From positions 35,059-99,058 of the forward strand of contig CALLMM010000050.1 of assembly GCA_938005745.1 (NCBI GenBank): 64,000 nucleotides of DNA, written 5' to 3'. Of this stretch, positions 50,029 to 58,282 are shown piece by piece (position 1 is the first letter of the stretch; every line of letters starts with the position of its first letter). A model generated the notes under the pieces. It did not search any database and was not told where the DNA came from. It saw only the letters and a program-made list of their open reading frames with translations. The DNA comes from an uncultured Chthonomonadales bacterium. GTDB lineage: Bacteria > Armatimonadota > Chthonomonadetes > Chthonomonadales > CAJBBX01. A program made the translations under genes and the position numbers.

Positions 50029-53000
50029 TCACCTCGCAAACCTCTCCAGTATTCGACGGACAGCAGGAGCCGCCGCGCTGCGCCCGTAACCGCCGTTCTC
50101 GATGATGCAGCTGAAGGCGTAGCGGGGAGCGTCCGCCGGCGCAAAGCCCATGAACCAGGAGTGTGAGGCTCCATCCCCCGTATCCGTCTCCGCTGTGCCA
50201 GTCTTTCCCGCCACCTCCCACGGCAGCCCTGAGAAGACGCCGCTTGCGGTTCCGCTTCGCGTTACTTCCCGCATCATCTCCTGCAGCCGCTGCGCCGTCT
50301 CCGGCGACATGGACTGAACGGGGCGCGTAACGGTGTTGAGCGGAGTCACCTTTCCCTGAGGATCGCGCATCTCCCGTACGAAGATCGGCTGAGGCATGAT
50401 GCCACGATTAGCCACCGACGCGGCGATGCAAGCCAACTCCATCGGAGATACCAGCATCGTTCCCTGTCCGAAAGCGTTATCGGGCAGATCCTCCGCGAAG
50501 ATCTCCACCGGCCTCACCATACGGATACGAAACCGCTCGGAGAGGCTCTCCTGAAGACGCTCCGGACCGAGAAGCAGTCCCAGATTGGCGAAGTAGAGGT
50601 TACAGGACTCGCGCAGGGCGCGCTCCATACGGATCACGTTGTGCGGCGCGTCTCCTCTGTCGTCGCGAAGCTGTCTGCGGGCATAGGTTCTGTTCCTGTA
50701 CCGCCAGATGACGCGGTTTCGTACATGGTTGCAGTCGTATTCCGGCTCGATGCCTGCATCCAGCGCGGCGGCGGCGACCGCGACCTTGATGGTGGAGCCG
50801 GGGGGATAGTATCCGCTTCGCGCCCGGTCCAGCAGCCGGCTGGAGCCGTCCTGATTGTCGGTCAGCCGCTTCAGGTTCTCCGGTGTCAGGCGGTTGGGAT
50901 CGTAGGAGGGGATGGAGGCGAGAGCCAGCACCTCCCCCGTAGCAGGATGGAGGATCACAAGCGCGCCTCGATCACGGGGCTTCCCGGTGCGGCGGTCTCT
51001 CAGAGCTCCGGCGGTCTCCTGAAGCGCCTGTACCGCCTGCTTCTGGGTCTGCGCGTCCAGGGTCAGATAGATATCTGCGCCTCTACGGGGCGTCACGCCG
51101 GACAGACGGGAGGGCAGATTGCGCGCGCGATAGTCCGCCACCAGTTCACGATAGGACTTAAATCCCCGCAGTGTCTCGTTATACTCCTTCTCCAGCCCGA
51201 TGGGACCGCCGATCGCCGGATCGAGGTAGCCGACCAGGTGTGCGAAGTCGGAACCGTAAGGATAGTATCTGCCGCGCAGAAACAGTTGACGGGCGCGCGC
51301 GGGATCGTCCTCCATCATCAGACTGATCTCGGAGAGGCGCGAGGTAGCCAGCGGGCGTCCGTTCCGGTCGTAGATGCTGCCGCGCGGGATGCTCTTTTCC
51401 ACGGCTGTCAGGCGCGGGTTAATCTTTGCACGGAGGACGCCGTCCGCGTCGGGAGTGCGGAGCGGGGTCGCGGCGATCTCATCTGCGCGAATCGCCTGAA
51501 TCCAGAAGAGCCGTCCGATACCGACCATGCCCAGCAGCAGAAACCCCATGACGGTCAGGTACTGTCTCAGCGTGCGGTGAAAGAGGGGGGTTGGCGCGCC
51601 GACCGGCACGCTGCCTGTCGGGAGGGAGATGCCGCGCAGCATCCCGATCAGGAAGAAGGAGGCGATCAGGGAGGACTTCCCGGCGGAGATGAAGGGCAGC
51701 GTCATCCCGCTGAGCGGCAGCGCACCGGTAACCCCGGCGACAATCAACAGGGTCTGAAATCCGAACAGCGCGGTGAAACCCGCCGCCAGCAGGCGGTCAA
51801 AGTCCGTCTGAGCGTGCAGGGCGATACGCATGCCCCGCCAGATCAGGATCATGTAGAGCGTCAGAACAGCCAGCGCGCCGATCAGCCCCAGCTCCTCCGC
51901 CAGTGAAGAGAAGACCATGTCGCTTCCGGCGCGCGGGGTTGTTCCGGGAGACCCCAGTCCCAGTCCGGTTCCCCACAGACCGCCGGACGCCATGCCCCAG
52001 AGGGACTGACCGAGCTGCATTCCGCTACCGTGCTGGTTGTTCCAGGGATTGAGCCACATCTCCACGCGAACCGGCATGACGCCGATCCCGAAACGATACG
52101 CGAGCCAGCCGCCGGCGATCATGATCAGCAGACCGATCCAGACCACGCCAAATCGTCCCGTCGCGATATACAGCGTGCTGATAAATGCGCCGAAAAGCAG
52201 CAGCGCCGGTCCCATGTCGCGCACCACCAGAAAGAGTATCAGCGCGACGCTGAACATCAGCAGGATGGGGCCGCTGTCCTGCAGTCTGGGCATCGCCAGA
52301 CCGCGCCAGCGTGCAAGCCAGTGTCTGGGGATGGGCGGACGCCATCGGTGTAGCGCGTCGGTCAGCAGTTCAGCGCGATCGGAGAGATAACAGGCGGTGA
52401 AGATCATCAGAAACAGCTTGATAAACTCGACCGGTTGAAAGAAGAACAGGTTCAGCCGTATGCCGGAGGGTCCGGAACCAAAGAGGATCAGTCCCAGCAG
52501 AAGCATGAGTGACGCGATCGCCCAGAGATAGGTATAGTGCCGCATCTTGGAGCGCGCTGGAGAGAGAAACGCCAGCGACATTAGCGTCTGCAGGAGACTG
52601 CTCTTATGGGGCAGCGGAGAGCGGATCAGTCTTGCGCTGAGCCAGCTGCAGTTGTCTCCGCTGCGCGCCGGTATCGCCGCCGCCAGCGCGAAGACCGCCA
52701 GTCCCAGACAGATTCCCTGTATATGGCTGAGATAGACGGGGGTGTCGCGCAGCGGGTCTTTGATGCTGAACAGCGCCATGACGCCGAACCCGCAGAGCAG
52801 ACACGCAATGGGCAGCAGGAAGGGATCGCCGCCGATACCGCGTCCTCGAAGGATCGGGGGCAGCAGCAGGATGAGCAGCAGGAGCAGCCCGCCGTTAAGA
52901 ACGAAAGAGAGCGTTACCTCGCCCGGCGTCCTGACAATGAGCCTCTCTCCGAGCGCGCTGAGCGTCATGTCGTCTATCCAGGGAGTTCTCAGCAGCGCCT

Positions 53001-53436
53001 CTCGCGAGGGAAAACGGCTTTCCGGCTGGCTCCTGCGGTGTTGCGCCACTCTTCTGGCTCTGGCGCGCGAGATGCCAAGCTCCTTCACCAACTGGTCTAC
53101 GCTGGCGGCGTTGATGTCCAGAGTTGAGCGGGATAGTCGCGATGAGACCTCCCTGAGTTCTGACGGCGTTGAAAAGAGGGAGAGGGAGGAGGGTTCATAG
53201 ACATATTTGAACCCGCCCCTGCTGTCGCGAAGGGCGACAAGTTCAGACGCCAGCGCGGGATCGAGCTCCAGCGCAATTGCAAGCTCCTCCGAGGATGCCC
53301 TGTTGAGATGAATCGCATTGCCGGGAACCGTCAGAGAGGTCTTCGCGAGGAAGACGAGCAGCAGTCCGCCAATCAGAAGCGGCAGTATGATGAGCAGAAG
53401 AGAGCCTTCCGTTCGCGCGCTATTATCCCGCGCCAT
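50029..53436 (-). CDS. SEDS glycosyltransferase (FtsW/RodA) fused to class B penicillin-binding protein, with N-terminal HhH repeats
   Basis: One 1135-residue chain holds both activities of a peptidoglycan synthase. Residues 12-31 are a membrane helix. Residues 42-160 carry two ComEA-like helix-hairpin-helix units (HLNRASSEELAIAL; LDINAASVDQLVKELGISRA). Residues 175-605 form the SEDS membrane domain, with GSDMVFSSLAEELGLIGAL (Asp506 matches the essential SEDS Asp) and LPLSGMTLPFISAGKSSL. Residue 626 onward is another anchor helix, then RGSIYDRNGRPLA (685-697) opens the PBP pedestal. The transpeptidase motifs are complete: Ser881-x-x-Lys884 (PPGSTIKV), Ser944-Cys-Asn946 and Lys1078-Thr-Gly. 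The SEDS part polymerises lipid II and the PBP part cross-links. No frameshift is seen between the halves. It is apparently monocistronic. Confidence 0.93.
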   Translation of the reverse strand: MARDNSARTEGSLLLIILPLLIGGLLLVFLAKTSLTVPGNAIHLNRASSEELAIALELDPALASELVALRDSRGGFKYVYEPSSLSLFSTPSELREVSSRLSRSTLDINAASVDQLVKELGISRARARRVAQHRRSQPESRFPSREALLRTPWIDDMTLSALGERLIVRTPGEVTLSFVLNGGLLLLLILLLPPILRGRGIGGDPFLLPIACLLCGFGVMALFSIKDPLRDTPVYLSHIQGICLGLAVFALAAAIPARSGDNCSWLSARLIRSPLPHKSSLLQTLMSLAFLSPARSKMRHYTYLWAIASLMLLLGLILFGSGPSGIRLNLFFFQPVEFIKLFLMIFTACYLSDRAELLTDALHRWRPPIPRHWLARWRGLAMPRLQDSGPILLMFSVALILFLVVRDMGPALLLFGAFISTLYIATGRFGVVWIGLLIMIAGGWLAYRFGIGVMPVRVEMWLNPWNNQHGSGMQLGQSLWGMASGGLWGTGLGLGSPGTTPRAGSDMVFSSLAEELGLIGALAVLTLYMILIWRGMRIALHAQTDFDRLLAAGFTALFGFQTLLIVAGVTGALPLSGMTLPFISAGKSSLIASFFLIGMLRGISLPTGSVPVGAPTPLFHRTLRQYLTVMGFLLLGMVGIGRLFWIQAIRADEIAATPLRTPDADGVLRAKINPRLTAVEKSIPRGSIYDRNGRPLATSRLSEISLMMEDDPARARQLFLRGRYYPYGSDFAHLVGYLDPAIGGPIGLEKEYNETLRGFKSYRELVADYRARNLPSRLSGVTPRRGADIYLTLDAQTQKQAVQALQETAGALRDRRTGKPRDRGALVILHPATGEVLALASIPSYDPNRLTPENLKRLTDNQDGSSRLLDRARSGYYPPGSTIKVAVAAAALDAGIEPEYDCNHVRNRVIWRYRNRTYARRQLRDDRGDAPHNVIRMERALRESCNLYFANLGLLLGPERLQESLSERFRIRMVRPVEIFAEDLPDNAFGQGTMLVSPMELACIAASVANRGIMPQPIFVREMRDPQGKVTPLNTVTRPVQSMSPETAQRLQEMMREVTRSGTASGVFSGLPWEVAGKTGTAETDTGDGASHSWFMGFAPADAPRYAFSCIIENGGYGRSAAAPAVRRILERFAR

Positions 53437-53484
53437 AGATGGAAAACCTTCTTTTCGAGAGAGGATCAGACGGTGAAAGGCGCA

Positions 53485-53554
53485 GAAAACGGACGGGGAG
53501 ACAGCCCGCGTCCGTTTTCACTGTCAAGACAGAGCAGGGGAGCGCCTGCTCTGT
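53485..53554 (-). terminator. Two hairpins downstream of secG
   Basis: ACAGAGCAGG/CCTGCTCTGT (53529-53554) and an eleven-base-pair stem 53485-53495 with 53509-53519 follow the secG stop. The second has an A-rich 5' arm and ends in CCGTTTTC on the minus strand, like a compact intrinsic terminator. Confidence 0.55.
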
Positions 53555-53562
53555 GGTTCACG

Positions 53563-53883
53563 CTATTCGTTGTGGGCGCGATAGGTTTTGATGCCGAAGT
53601 AGGCTGCACCAAGGATCACGGCGAGAACGATGGCGGTCGGCAGCAGTTTGGAGCGATCCACCGCCACCAGAATGCTGGTCGCAAAGAAGGCTATTCCCAG
53701 ATAGACGGTCAACTCGTTCAGCCTCTGCTCAAAGCCGGGCTTGCCTTTGAAGGTGGATACCGATGCACTGCTGATTGCGGCTCCCATGCCTTCGGTCTTC
53801 GGCTGCTGTATGGCGATGATATAGATCAAGCCTACGGCAATGAGAAGCTGAATGATCATCAGGATGATATTGAGTGCCGACAT
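53563..53883 (-). CDS. secG: Preprotein translocase subunit SecG
   Basis: The 106-residue protein has two membrane helices (about 8-27 and 60-80) joined by a Gly/Ser-rich cytosolic loop, QQPKTEGMGAAISS and STFKGKPGFEQRLN, which is the SecG signature; the extra hydrophobic segment at the end (83-100) makes it longer than the usual 75 residues. SecG assists SecYE in protein export. CAAGGAG lies before the ATG. It follows tatA by 41 bases on the same strand, so Sec and Tat components are co-transcribed. Confidence 0.92.
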   Translation of the reverse strand: MSALNIILMIIQLLIAVGLIYIIAIQQPKTEGMGAAISSASVSTFKGKPGFEQRLNELTVYLGIAFFATSILVAVDRSKLLPTAIVLAVILGAAYFGIKTYRAHNE

Positions 53884-53924
53884 GCGGCTGTGTCTCCTTG
53901 CGTGTGAGTGATAGCGTAACGGCT

Positions 53925-54137
53925 CTACTCTTTCTTAGCCGTCTCTTTCTCTTCAGTCTTCGCGGAGGGTTTCAGATCCTCGTCATCCTCGCGCAGACCC
54001 TTTTTGAACTCTTTCAGACCGCTTCCGAACCCCTTCATGATCTCCGGAATGCGCTGTCCGCCAAAAAGGATCAGCACAATGATCAGGACGATGATCCAGC
54101 CCTGCCAGCTTGTAAGGTTTGCCATCAGATCGAACAT
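53925..54137 (-). CDS. tatA: Twin-arginine translocase TatA
   Basis: The start is ATG 54137 with AAGGA upstream, giving 70 residues. A short helix WIIVLIIVLILFG is followed by the hinge FGGQRIPEIMKGFGSGLKEF and an acidic/basic charged tail (EDDEDLKPSAKTEEKE). This is the pore-forming TatA pattern. The gene starts four bases after the TatB-like stop. tatC is not in the window. Tat substrates in this window include the intradiol dioxygenase-like protein and the exported Gfo/Idh enzyme. Confidence 0.93.
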   Translation of the reverse strand: MFDLMANLTSWQGWIIVLIIVLILFGGQRIPEIMKGFGSGLKEFKKGLREDDEDLKPSAKTEEKETAKKE

Positions 54138-54141
54138 GAAA

Positions 54142-54648
54142 CTATCCTTCTTTCTTCGGTTCCAATCCCGGTTCGGACTGTGAAGCCGAATTGAATCCGT
54201 TGCCGGTAGAGCCTGTATCAGAACTATTGTAACCGCTTGCGGCGGAATTTTCAAGTGCAGAGCTGCTGGAGCCGGAGAAATCGGTAAGCGTGTAGTCGGT
54301 CAGATCGGTCGGTTTGCGTATGTCGTTGACGGGCTGCCCCGCGATGGTGTAGTCGGTCAGATCTACCGGCGCATTGTAGTAGTAGGGGCGGGAGTAGCTG
54401 GAGTAGGGGACCGTCCCGTTGTTGCGCTGGTAGTCGTAACTCGTGCTGGTATCAATGTCCGGATCCAGATCTGCCGTGAAGTTGTTCATGAGATCGTTGC
54501 TGGCTTTACGAAACTGGCGAATCACCGCGCCTAGCTGCCTGCCGATCTCTGGAAGTCGCTGCGGTCCAAACAGCACCAGCGCGATCAACAGCACCAACAT
54601 AATCTGTGGAAGCGCGAATATCTCCGCGACGCTATGAGTCAGAAACAT
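54142..54648 (-). CDS. TatA/TatB family protein with tyrosine-rich repeat tail
   Basis: Residues 8-28 form the membrane helix and hinge ALVLFGPQRLPEIGRQLG, typical of TatB/TatA, followed by the amphipathic helix VIRQFRKASNDLMNN. The C-terminal 110 residues are not of the usual coiled, charged kind: they are rich in Tyr, Ser, Asn and Asp, with an imperfect repeat (PVDLTDYTIAGQP and PTDLTDYTLTDF) and a Ser/Gly/Asn-rich end. I call it TatB-like because it precedes a classical tatA. The start overlaps the pfkB stop by 17 bases. The unusual tail might bind substrate signal peptides or be a low-complexity spacer. Confidence 0.85.
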   Translation of the reverse strand: MFLTHSVAEIFALPQIMLVLLIALVLFGPQRLPEIGRQLGAVIRQFRKASNDLMNNFTADLDPDIDTSTSYDYQRNNGTVPYSSYSRPYYYNAPVDLTDYTIAGQPVNDIRKPTDLTDYTLTDFSGSSSSALENSAASGYNSSDTGSTGNGFNSASQSEPGLEPKKEG

Positions 54649-55597
54649 TAGCCATCCTCACCGACAACTCACTCAACTGAACGCTTTTTGCCAGATGGAA
54701 AATCTGCTCTGCCGTACAGAAGCCGGCACCGTAGACCGAGGCGTTGGCTGCGCCTGCGGAGACCCCCATGGTGACGGCGGCGGAGACATCCCATCCCTGC
54801 GACAGCGCCCAGAGAAAGGCTCCCAGCAGCGAGTCGCCCGATCCCACTGCGCTCACAAACGCGACCTCCGGGGGGACCGCTTTCCACAGCCGTTTTTCGG
54901 ATGCGCAGATACAGCCGCGCCTACCCTGTGTTACGCAGACGACCTCTATGCCGGTTCCCATTACCGACAGAGCTGCCTGCGCGATCTCCTCATCGTCTCT
55001 GAGCGGATGACCGATCAGGGTCTCCATCTCAAAGATGTTGGGTTTCACCATCCACGGGAGAGCGTGCACCCCGATCTTCAGGGCTTCGCCGCTGGCATCA
55101 AGAACGCAGTGCATCCCGGCGGACTTCCCGATCTCGATTAACTCGGCGTATATCCCGTCAGGCGTTCCCGGCGGAATGCTTCCGGAGAGGGTTACGAAGT
55201 CGAAAGAGTGAGAGCGCACCAGCTTCTCAAACTTTTTTTTGAGCGAACGAATCTCGCCGGGCGTCACATGAGGACCGATCTCATTGATCTCCGTCTGTGT
55301 GTTGGAAAGAGGATCCACCACGGCAATGCAGACCCGCGATTCCTCACGGGTCTTCACAAAGTCGGCGGCGATGCCCTCCTCTTGCAGGGAGCGGGCAATA
55401 AATCTGCCGTTGTATCCGCCGAGAAAACCGGTCGTCAGCGCTCTGCCGCCCAGCGACTGATAGACTCGCGCCAGGTTGATCCCCTTGCCCCCCGCCACGA
55501 TGCGCCATTCCGTGGGACGATGCACGCGATCAAGCGTGAAACGCTCGATACGGTAGGTCTTATCAACAGCGGCATTGAGAGTGACCGTCAGGATCAA
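54632..55597 (-). CDS. PfkB-family hexose kinase (1-phosphofructokinase/tagatose-6-phosphate kinase type)
   Basis: The start is TTG 55597, preceded by AAGGATAA. MILTVTLNAAVDKTY and VAGGKGINLARVYQSLGG form the N-terminal substrate block of 1-phosphofructokinase and tagatose-6-phosphate kinase relatives, and the C-terminal ATP block is SAVGSGDSLLGAFLWAL, with the catalytic Asp in GSGDS. The length of 321 residues is normal. It phosphorylates a phosphorylated ketohexose at C1 or C6, but the substrate is not determined. No phosphotransferase genes lie beside it. Its end overlaps the TatB-like start by 17 bases. Confidence 0.93.
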   Translation of the reverse strand: MILTVTLNAAVDKTYRIERFTLDRVHRPTEWRIVAGGKGINLARVYQSLGGRALTTGFLGGYNGRFIARSLQEEGIAADFVKTREESRVCIAVVDPLSNTQTEINEIGPHVTPGEIRSLKKKFEKLVRSHSFDFVTLSGSIPPGTPDGIYAELIEIGKSAGMHCVLDASGEALKIGVHALPWMVKPNIFEMETLIGHPLRDDEEIAQAALSVMGTGIEVVCVTQGRRGCICASEKRLWKAVPPEVAFVSAVGSGDSLLGAFLWALSQGWDVSAAVTMGVSAGAANASVYGAGFCTAEQIFHLAKSVQLSELSVRMANVSDS

Positions 55598-55631
55598 GCG
55601 GGTTATCCTTGAATTCTTTCCGGGATGACAG

Positions 55632-55660
55632 TTGACAGATTATACCTGATGCTGTATAAT
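55632..55660 (+). promoter_or_regulatory. Consensus promoter of tRNA-Leu
   Basis: Perfect TTGACA (55632-55637) and TATAAT (55655-55660) are 17 bases apart, about 21 bases before the tRNA 5' end. Confidence 0.85.
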
Positions 55661-55681
55661 TTCTCAACGAATGAACCCCGC

Positions 55682-55764
55682 GCCCAGGTGGTGAAATGGT
55701 AAACACGCTAGGTTCAGGGTCTAGTGCTCTTACGAGCTTGGAGGTTCGAGTCCTCTCCTGGGCA
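55682..55764 (+). tRNA. tRNA-Leu (anticodon CAG)
   Basis: The acceptor GCCCAGG pairs with CCTGGGC. The anticodon stem CTAGG/TCTAG holds TTCAGGG, so CAG, and a variable arm (TGCTCTTACGAGC) is present as in class II tRNAs. CCA is not encoded. Confidence 0.97.
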
Positions 55765-55772
55765 TAAGTAAA

Positions 55773-55808
55773 ATCGCCGCGCTGTTACAGCGCGGCGATC
55801 CTGTTTTC
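55773..55808 (+). terminator. Terminator of tRNA-Leu
   Basis: A twelve-base-pair perfect stem (55773-55784 with 55788-55799) and a TTA loop are followed by CCTGTTTTC. Confidence 0.75.
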
Positions 55809-55830
55809 AGGCTCCAGTATGCCGATACGT

Positions 55831-57108
55831 CTACTTCAGCGGCGACCAGACCGCGTCGGAGTTGTCTCCCACGCCTTTCGTGATGTTCACCGGGTTTGAG
55901 CCATCCGCCCTGCATACCCACAGGTCTCTTCCACCCGTGCCGGATTTCCAGTAGAGGAGCCGCGTTCCGTCCGGCGACCACTTCGGTTGATGCGCATCGC
56001 CCCGGATGATCAGCGGTATCTTCGCAATATCTGCCGCGCTCTCAATCTTAAGGACTTCCTGCGAGTCGGTCGGGATTACTGCGATCCCCAGAAGCGTCCG
56101 GCTCTCTTCGCTATCCAGTTTCCACAGTTCAAACGCCACCTTCGTACCGTCGGGTGAAACGGCGATATTCTCCACTGCGATCAGCATCGCCCGCGAAAAC
56201 AGTAGAACCTTCTTGGGAAGCAGCCTGTCGTCGGTGCGAATGATAAACAGCACGCTGTCGAGCCGGCGCGTGTTGAAGCTCAACGCCATCCGCGCCGAAT
56301 CGAAGAACCAGTCGTAGAAGACCTTCTGTGCCCCGCCGTCTCCCGCCAGAAACGGCTTCGCATCGCTGCTGACGGAGGGCAGCACGATCACCGATTCCGG
56401 CTCCGCAATGAGGGCGGAGGGCTGCGCGTCGCCGTCGTTGCTCTGCTTCTCCCACCATCGCTGCTGTCCGATGGCGGGAGCGTTTTCTCCCTCCGTCTCC
56501 TGGCGCGCCGCGATTGACTTGCCGTCCGGGGAAAACCGATAGTGGTTGATGGGAGAGGAGAGCATCTTCGCCATCACTTCGCTGCTGGCAGCGTCGTCCT
56601 CTCCACCTTTGCTGGTGGATCGGGTGGGGCGAGGGTAGATCTGCTCCGTATCCTCTCCGTTCGGGTTCATCGTCTTGATCGCGCCTCCGCTGAGATAGGC
56701 GATCTTTTTGCCGTCACTGCGCCAGCTCGGCAAATCCTTGTCTATGGACCCGGTCGTTGCCTGTCGGGGTGAACCCTCGCCCAGCAGAAACAGTTGATAG
56801 GTCAGCCCGGTTCCCTCTTCCGCCTGCGCCGCGTAGCAGATCCGTTTCCCGTCCGGAGACCAGGCGGGGGCGCGTTCATACGCCTTATCATCCGTGAGCT
56901 GACGGAGGTCTTCGCCGTCGGCGCGAACGACATAGATGTCGCTGCGTCCCTCCGCCTGTCGGACAAAGGCGATATAGTCCCGGGTATTGAAGTCTATGTG
57001 ACGCACATTGCCGGTAATGCCGTACCCGATGCGCCACTGCCAGTAGGCGGCGACCAGCGCGAGGGAGGCGATCAGCGCGAGATAGAGCTTGATTCGTGTA
57101 GCGCGCAT
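55831..57108 (-). CDS. TolB-like beta-propeller protein with membrane anchor
   Basis: The 425-residue protein has an N-terminal membrane segment (7-23) and repeated PD40/WD40-like blades with the motif APAWSPDGKRICY, LPSWRSDGKKIAY, HYRFSPDGKSIAA, VSPDGTKVAFE and PKWSPDGTRLLY. The N-terminal blade DIYVVRADGEDLRQLTDD is classical for this TolB-like repeat family. It is probably anchored outside the membrane and binds another protein or a ligand; the propeller itself has no recognised enzyme site. It follows a sugar ABC permease on the same strand with a 100-base gap, and no tolA, pal or tolR is nearby. Confidence 0.88.
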   Translation of the reverse strand: MRATRIKLYLALIASLALVAAYWQWRIGYGITGNVRHIDFNTRDYIAFVRQAEGRSDIYVVRADGEDLRQLTDDKAYERAPAWSPDGKRICYAAQAEEGTGLTYQLFLLGEGSPRQATTGSIDKDLPSWRSDGKKIAYLSGGAIKTMNPNGEDTEQIYPRPTRSTSKGGEDDAASSEVMAKMLSSPINHYRFSPDGKSIAARQETEGENAPAIGQQRWWEKQSNDGDAQPSALIAEPESVIVLPSVSSDAKPFLAGDGGAQKVFYDWFFDSARMALSFNTRRLDSVLFIIRTDDRLLPKKVLLFSRAMLIAVENIAVSPDGTKVAFELWKLDSEESRTLLGIAVIPTDSQEVLKIESAADIAKIPLIIRGDAHQPKWSPDGTRLLYWKSGTGGRDLWVCRADGSNPVNITKGVGDNSDAVWSPLK

Positions 57109-57208
57109 GAAGTTATGATTCCTGAAGGATCGGTAGTGAAATGCCTATAGTGTTACGTGACGGAGAGGGCGATGCGTTCCCCGTGAATATAGGCGACGCA
57201 TGGTCGGA

Positions 57209-58282
57209 TCAGGCGGTCCTTGCGCGGCGCTGCTGAAACGCCATCACCAGAACCGCAAAGAGAAGCACGGTGCCGACGACGGTTCCCTGCCAGAGGTTGG
57301 GATCCGCCAGCGTCAGGTTGATCGCGCTGAAGATAGTGTAGAGCAGCAGCGCGCCGAGAATGGTGCCCGCCACGCTTCCCTGTCCCCCCATCAGGTTCGC
57401 GCCGCCCACCACCGACGCCGCGACGGCTTCCAGTTCGTAACCGGAGCCGACCTGCGGGTCTCCCTGTCCGCCGTAGGCGGCGGCGAGAATCCCAGCCAGT
57501 CCCCCCAGAAGCCCGCTCATGCCGTAGGCAAAGAGTTTCACGGAGTAGACGTTGACGCCGGAGAGCCGGGTCGCCTGTTCGTTGCTGCCCACACTGTAGA
57601 GATACCTGCCGATGCGCATCTTATGCAGCGCGACGATCATGAACAGGGCGACCACCAGCAGGATCACCAGAGGCATGGGCACCGCAAAGCGGGTTCCCTC
57701 GAAGAGGTTGCCGTTTGCCAGAAAGAGGACGGCGGGAAAGTCCTGCAGGGTGATCGGGAGGCGTTTATTGATCAGCAGCGACTGGCTGCGAAAAAAGAGC
57801 ATCGAGGCGAGCGTAACGACGAAGGGAGGCAGCTTCAACTGATGGATCAGCGTGGCATGCACGCATCCGATCAGAAAACCCGCCAATAGGGCGACCGTCA
57901 GCCCCGCCATCATGGAGACTTCGGGGATGAAGTAGTTCGCGAGCCGGGTCATCACCAGCGCCATGAGCATTCCGGTAAAGGCGATGACGGACCCCAGCGA
58001 CAGGTCTATGCCGCCGGTGATGATCACCAGGGTCTGACCGATGGCGAAGACTCCCAGCAGCGCCATGTTTCGCAGGATATTTTGAATATTCCCTTGCAGA
58101 AAGAACCGGTCTCGCGCCTCCGTGAACGGGATAATCATGCAGATCACCACCAGTACGACGATAACGCCGAACTCGCGTGAGAACAGCAGGTTGGTCAGGA
58201 AGCCGGAGGAGCGGGGAGAGGAGCGCGCCGACGGAGCCGTCGGCGCGCGGGAGGAATCGGAGGAGGGATTACGTGGACTCAA
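57209..58282 (-). CDS. Sugar ABC transporter permease (RbsC-like)
   Basis: The 357-residue membrane protein belongs to the BPD_transp_2 family that imports ribose, xylose and related sugars. GQTLVIITGGIDLSLGSVIAFTG is the family signature near residue 80, with about nine helices and a cytoplasmic N-terminal Ser/Pro-rich segment. The start is TTG 58282 with AAGGAG seven bases upstream, within the end of the binding-protein gene (14-base overlap). Such systems need an RbsA-type ATPase; none is encoded next to it, so it must be shared or encoded elsewhere. Confidence 0.94.
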   Translation of the reverse strand: MSPRNPSSDSSRAPTAPSARSSPRSSGFLTNLLFSREFGVIVVLVVICMIIPFTEARDRFFLQGNIQNILRNMALLGVFAIGQTLVIITGGIDLSLGSVIAFTGMLMALVMTRLANYFIPEVSMMAGLTVALLAGFLIGCVHATLIHQLKLPPFVVTLASMLFFRSQSLLINKRLPITLQDFPAVLFLANGNLFEGTRFAVPMPLVILLVVALFMIVALHKMRIGRYLYSVGSNEQATRLSGVNVYSVKLFAYGMSGLLGGLAGILAAAYGGQGDPQVGSGYELEAVAASVVGGANLMGGQGSVAGTILGALLLYTIFSAINLTLADPNLWQGTVVGTVLLFAVLVMAFQQRRARTA

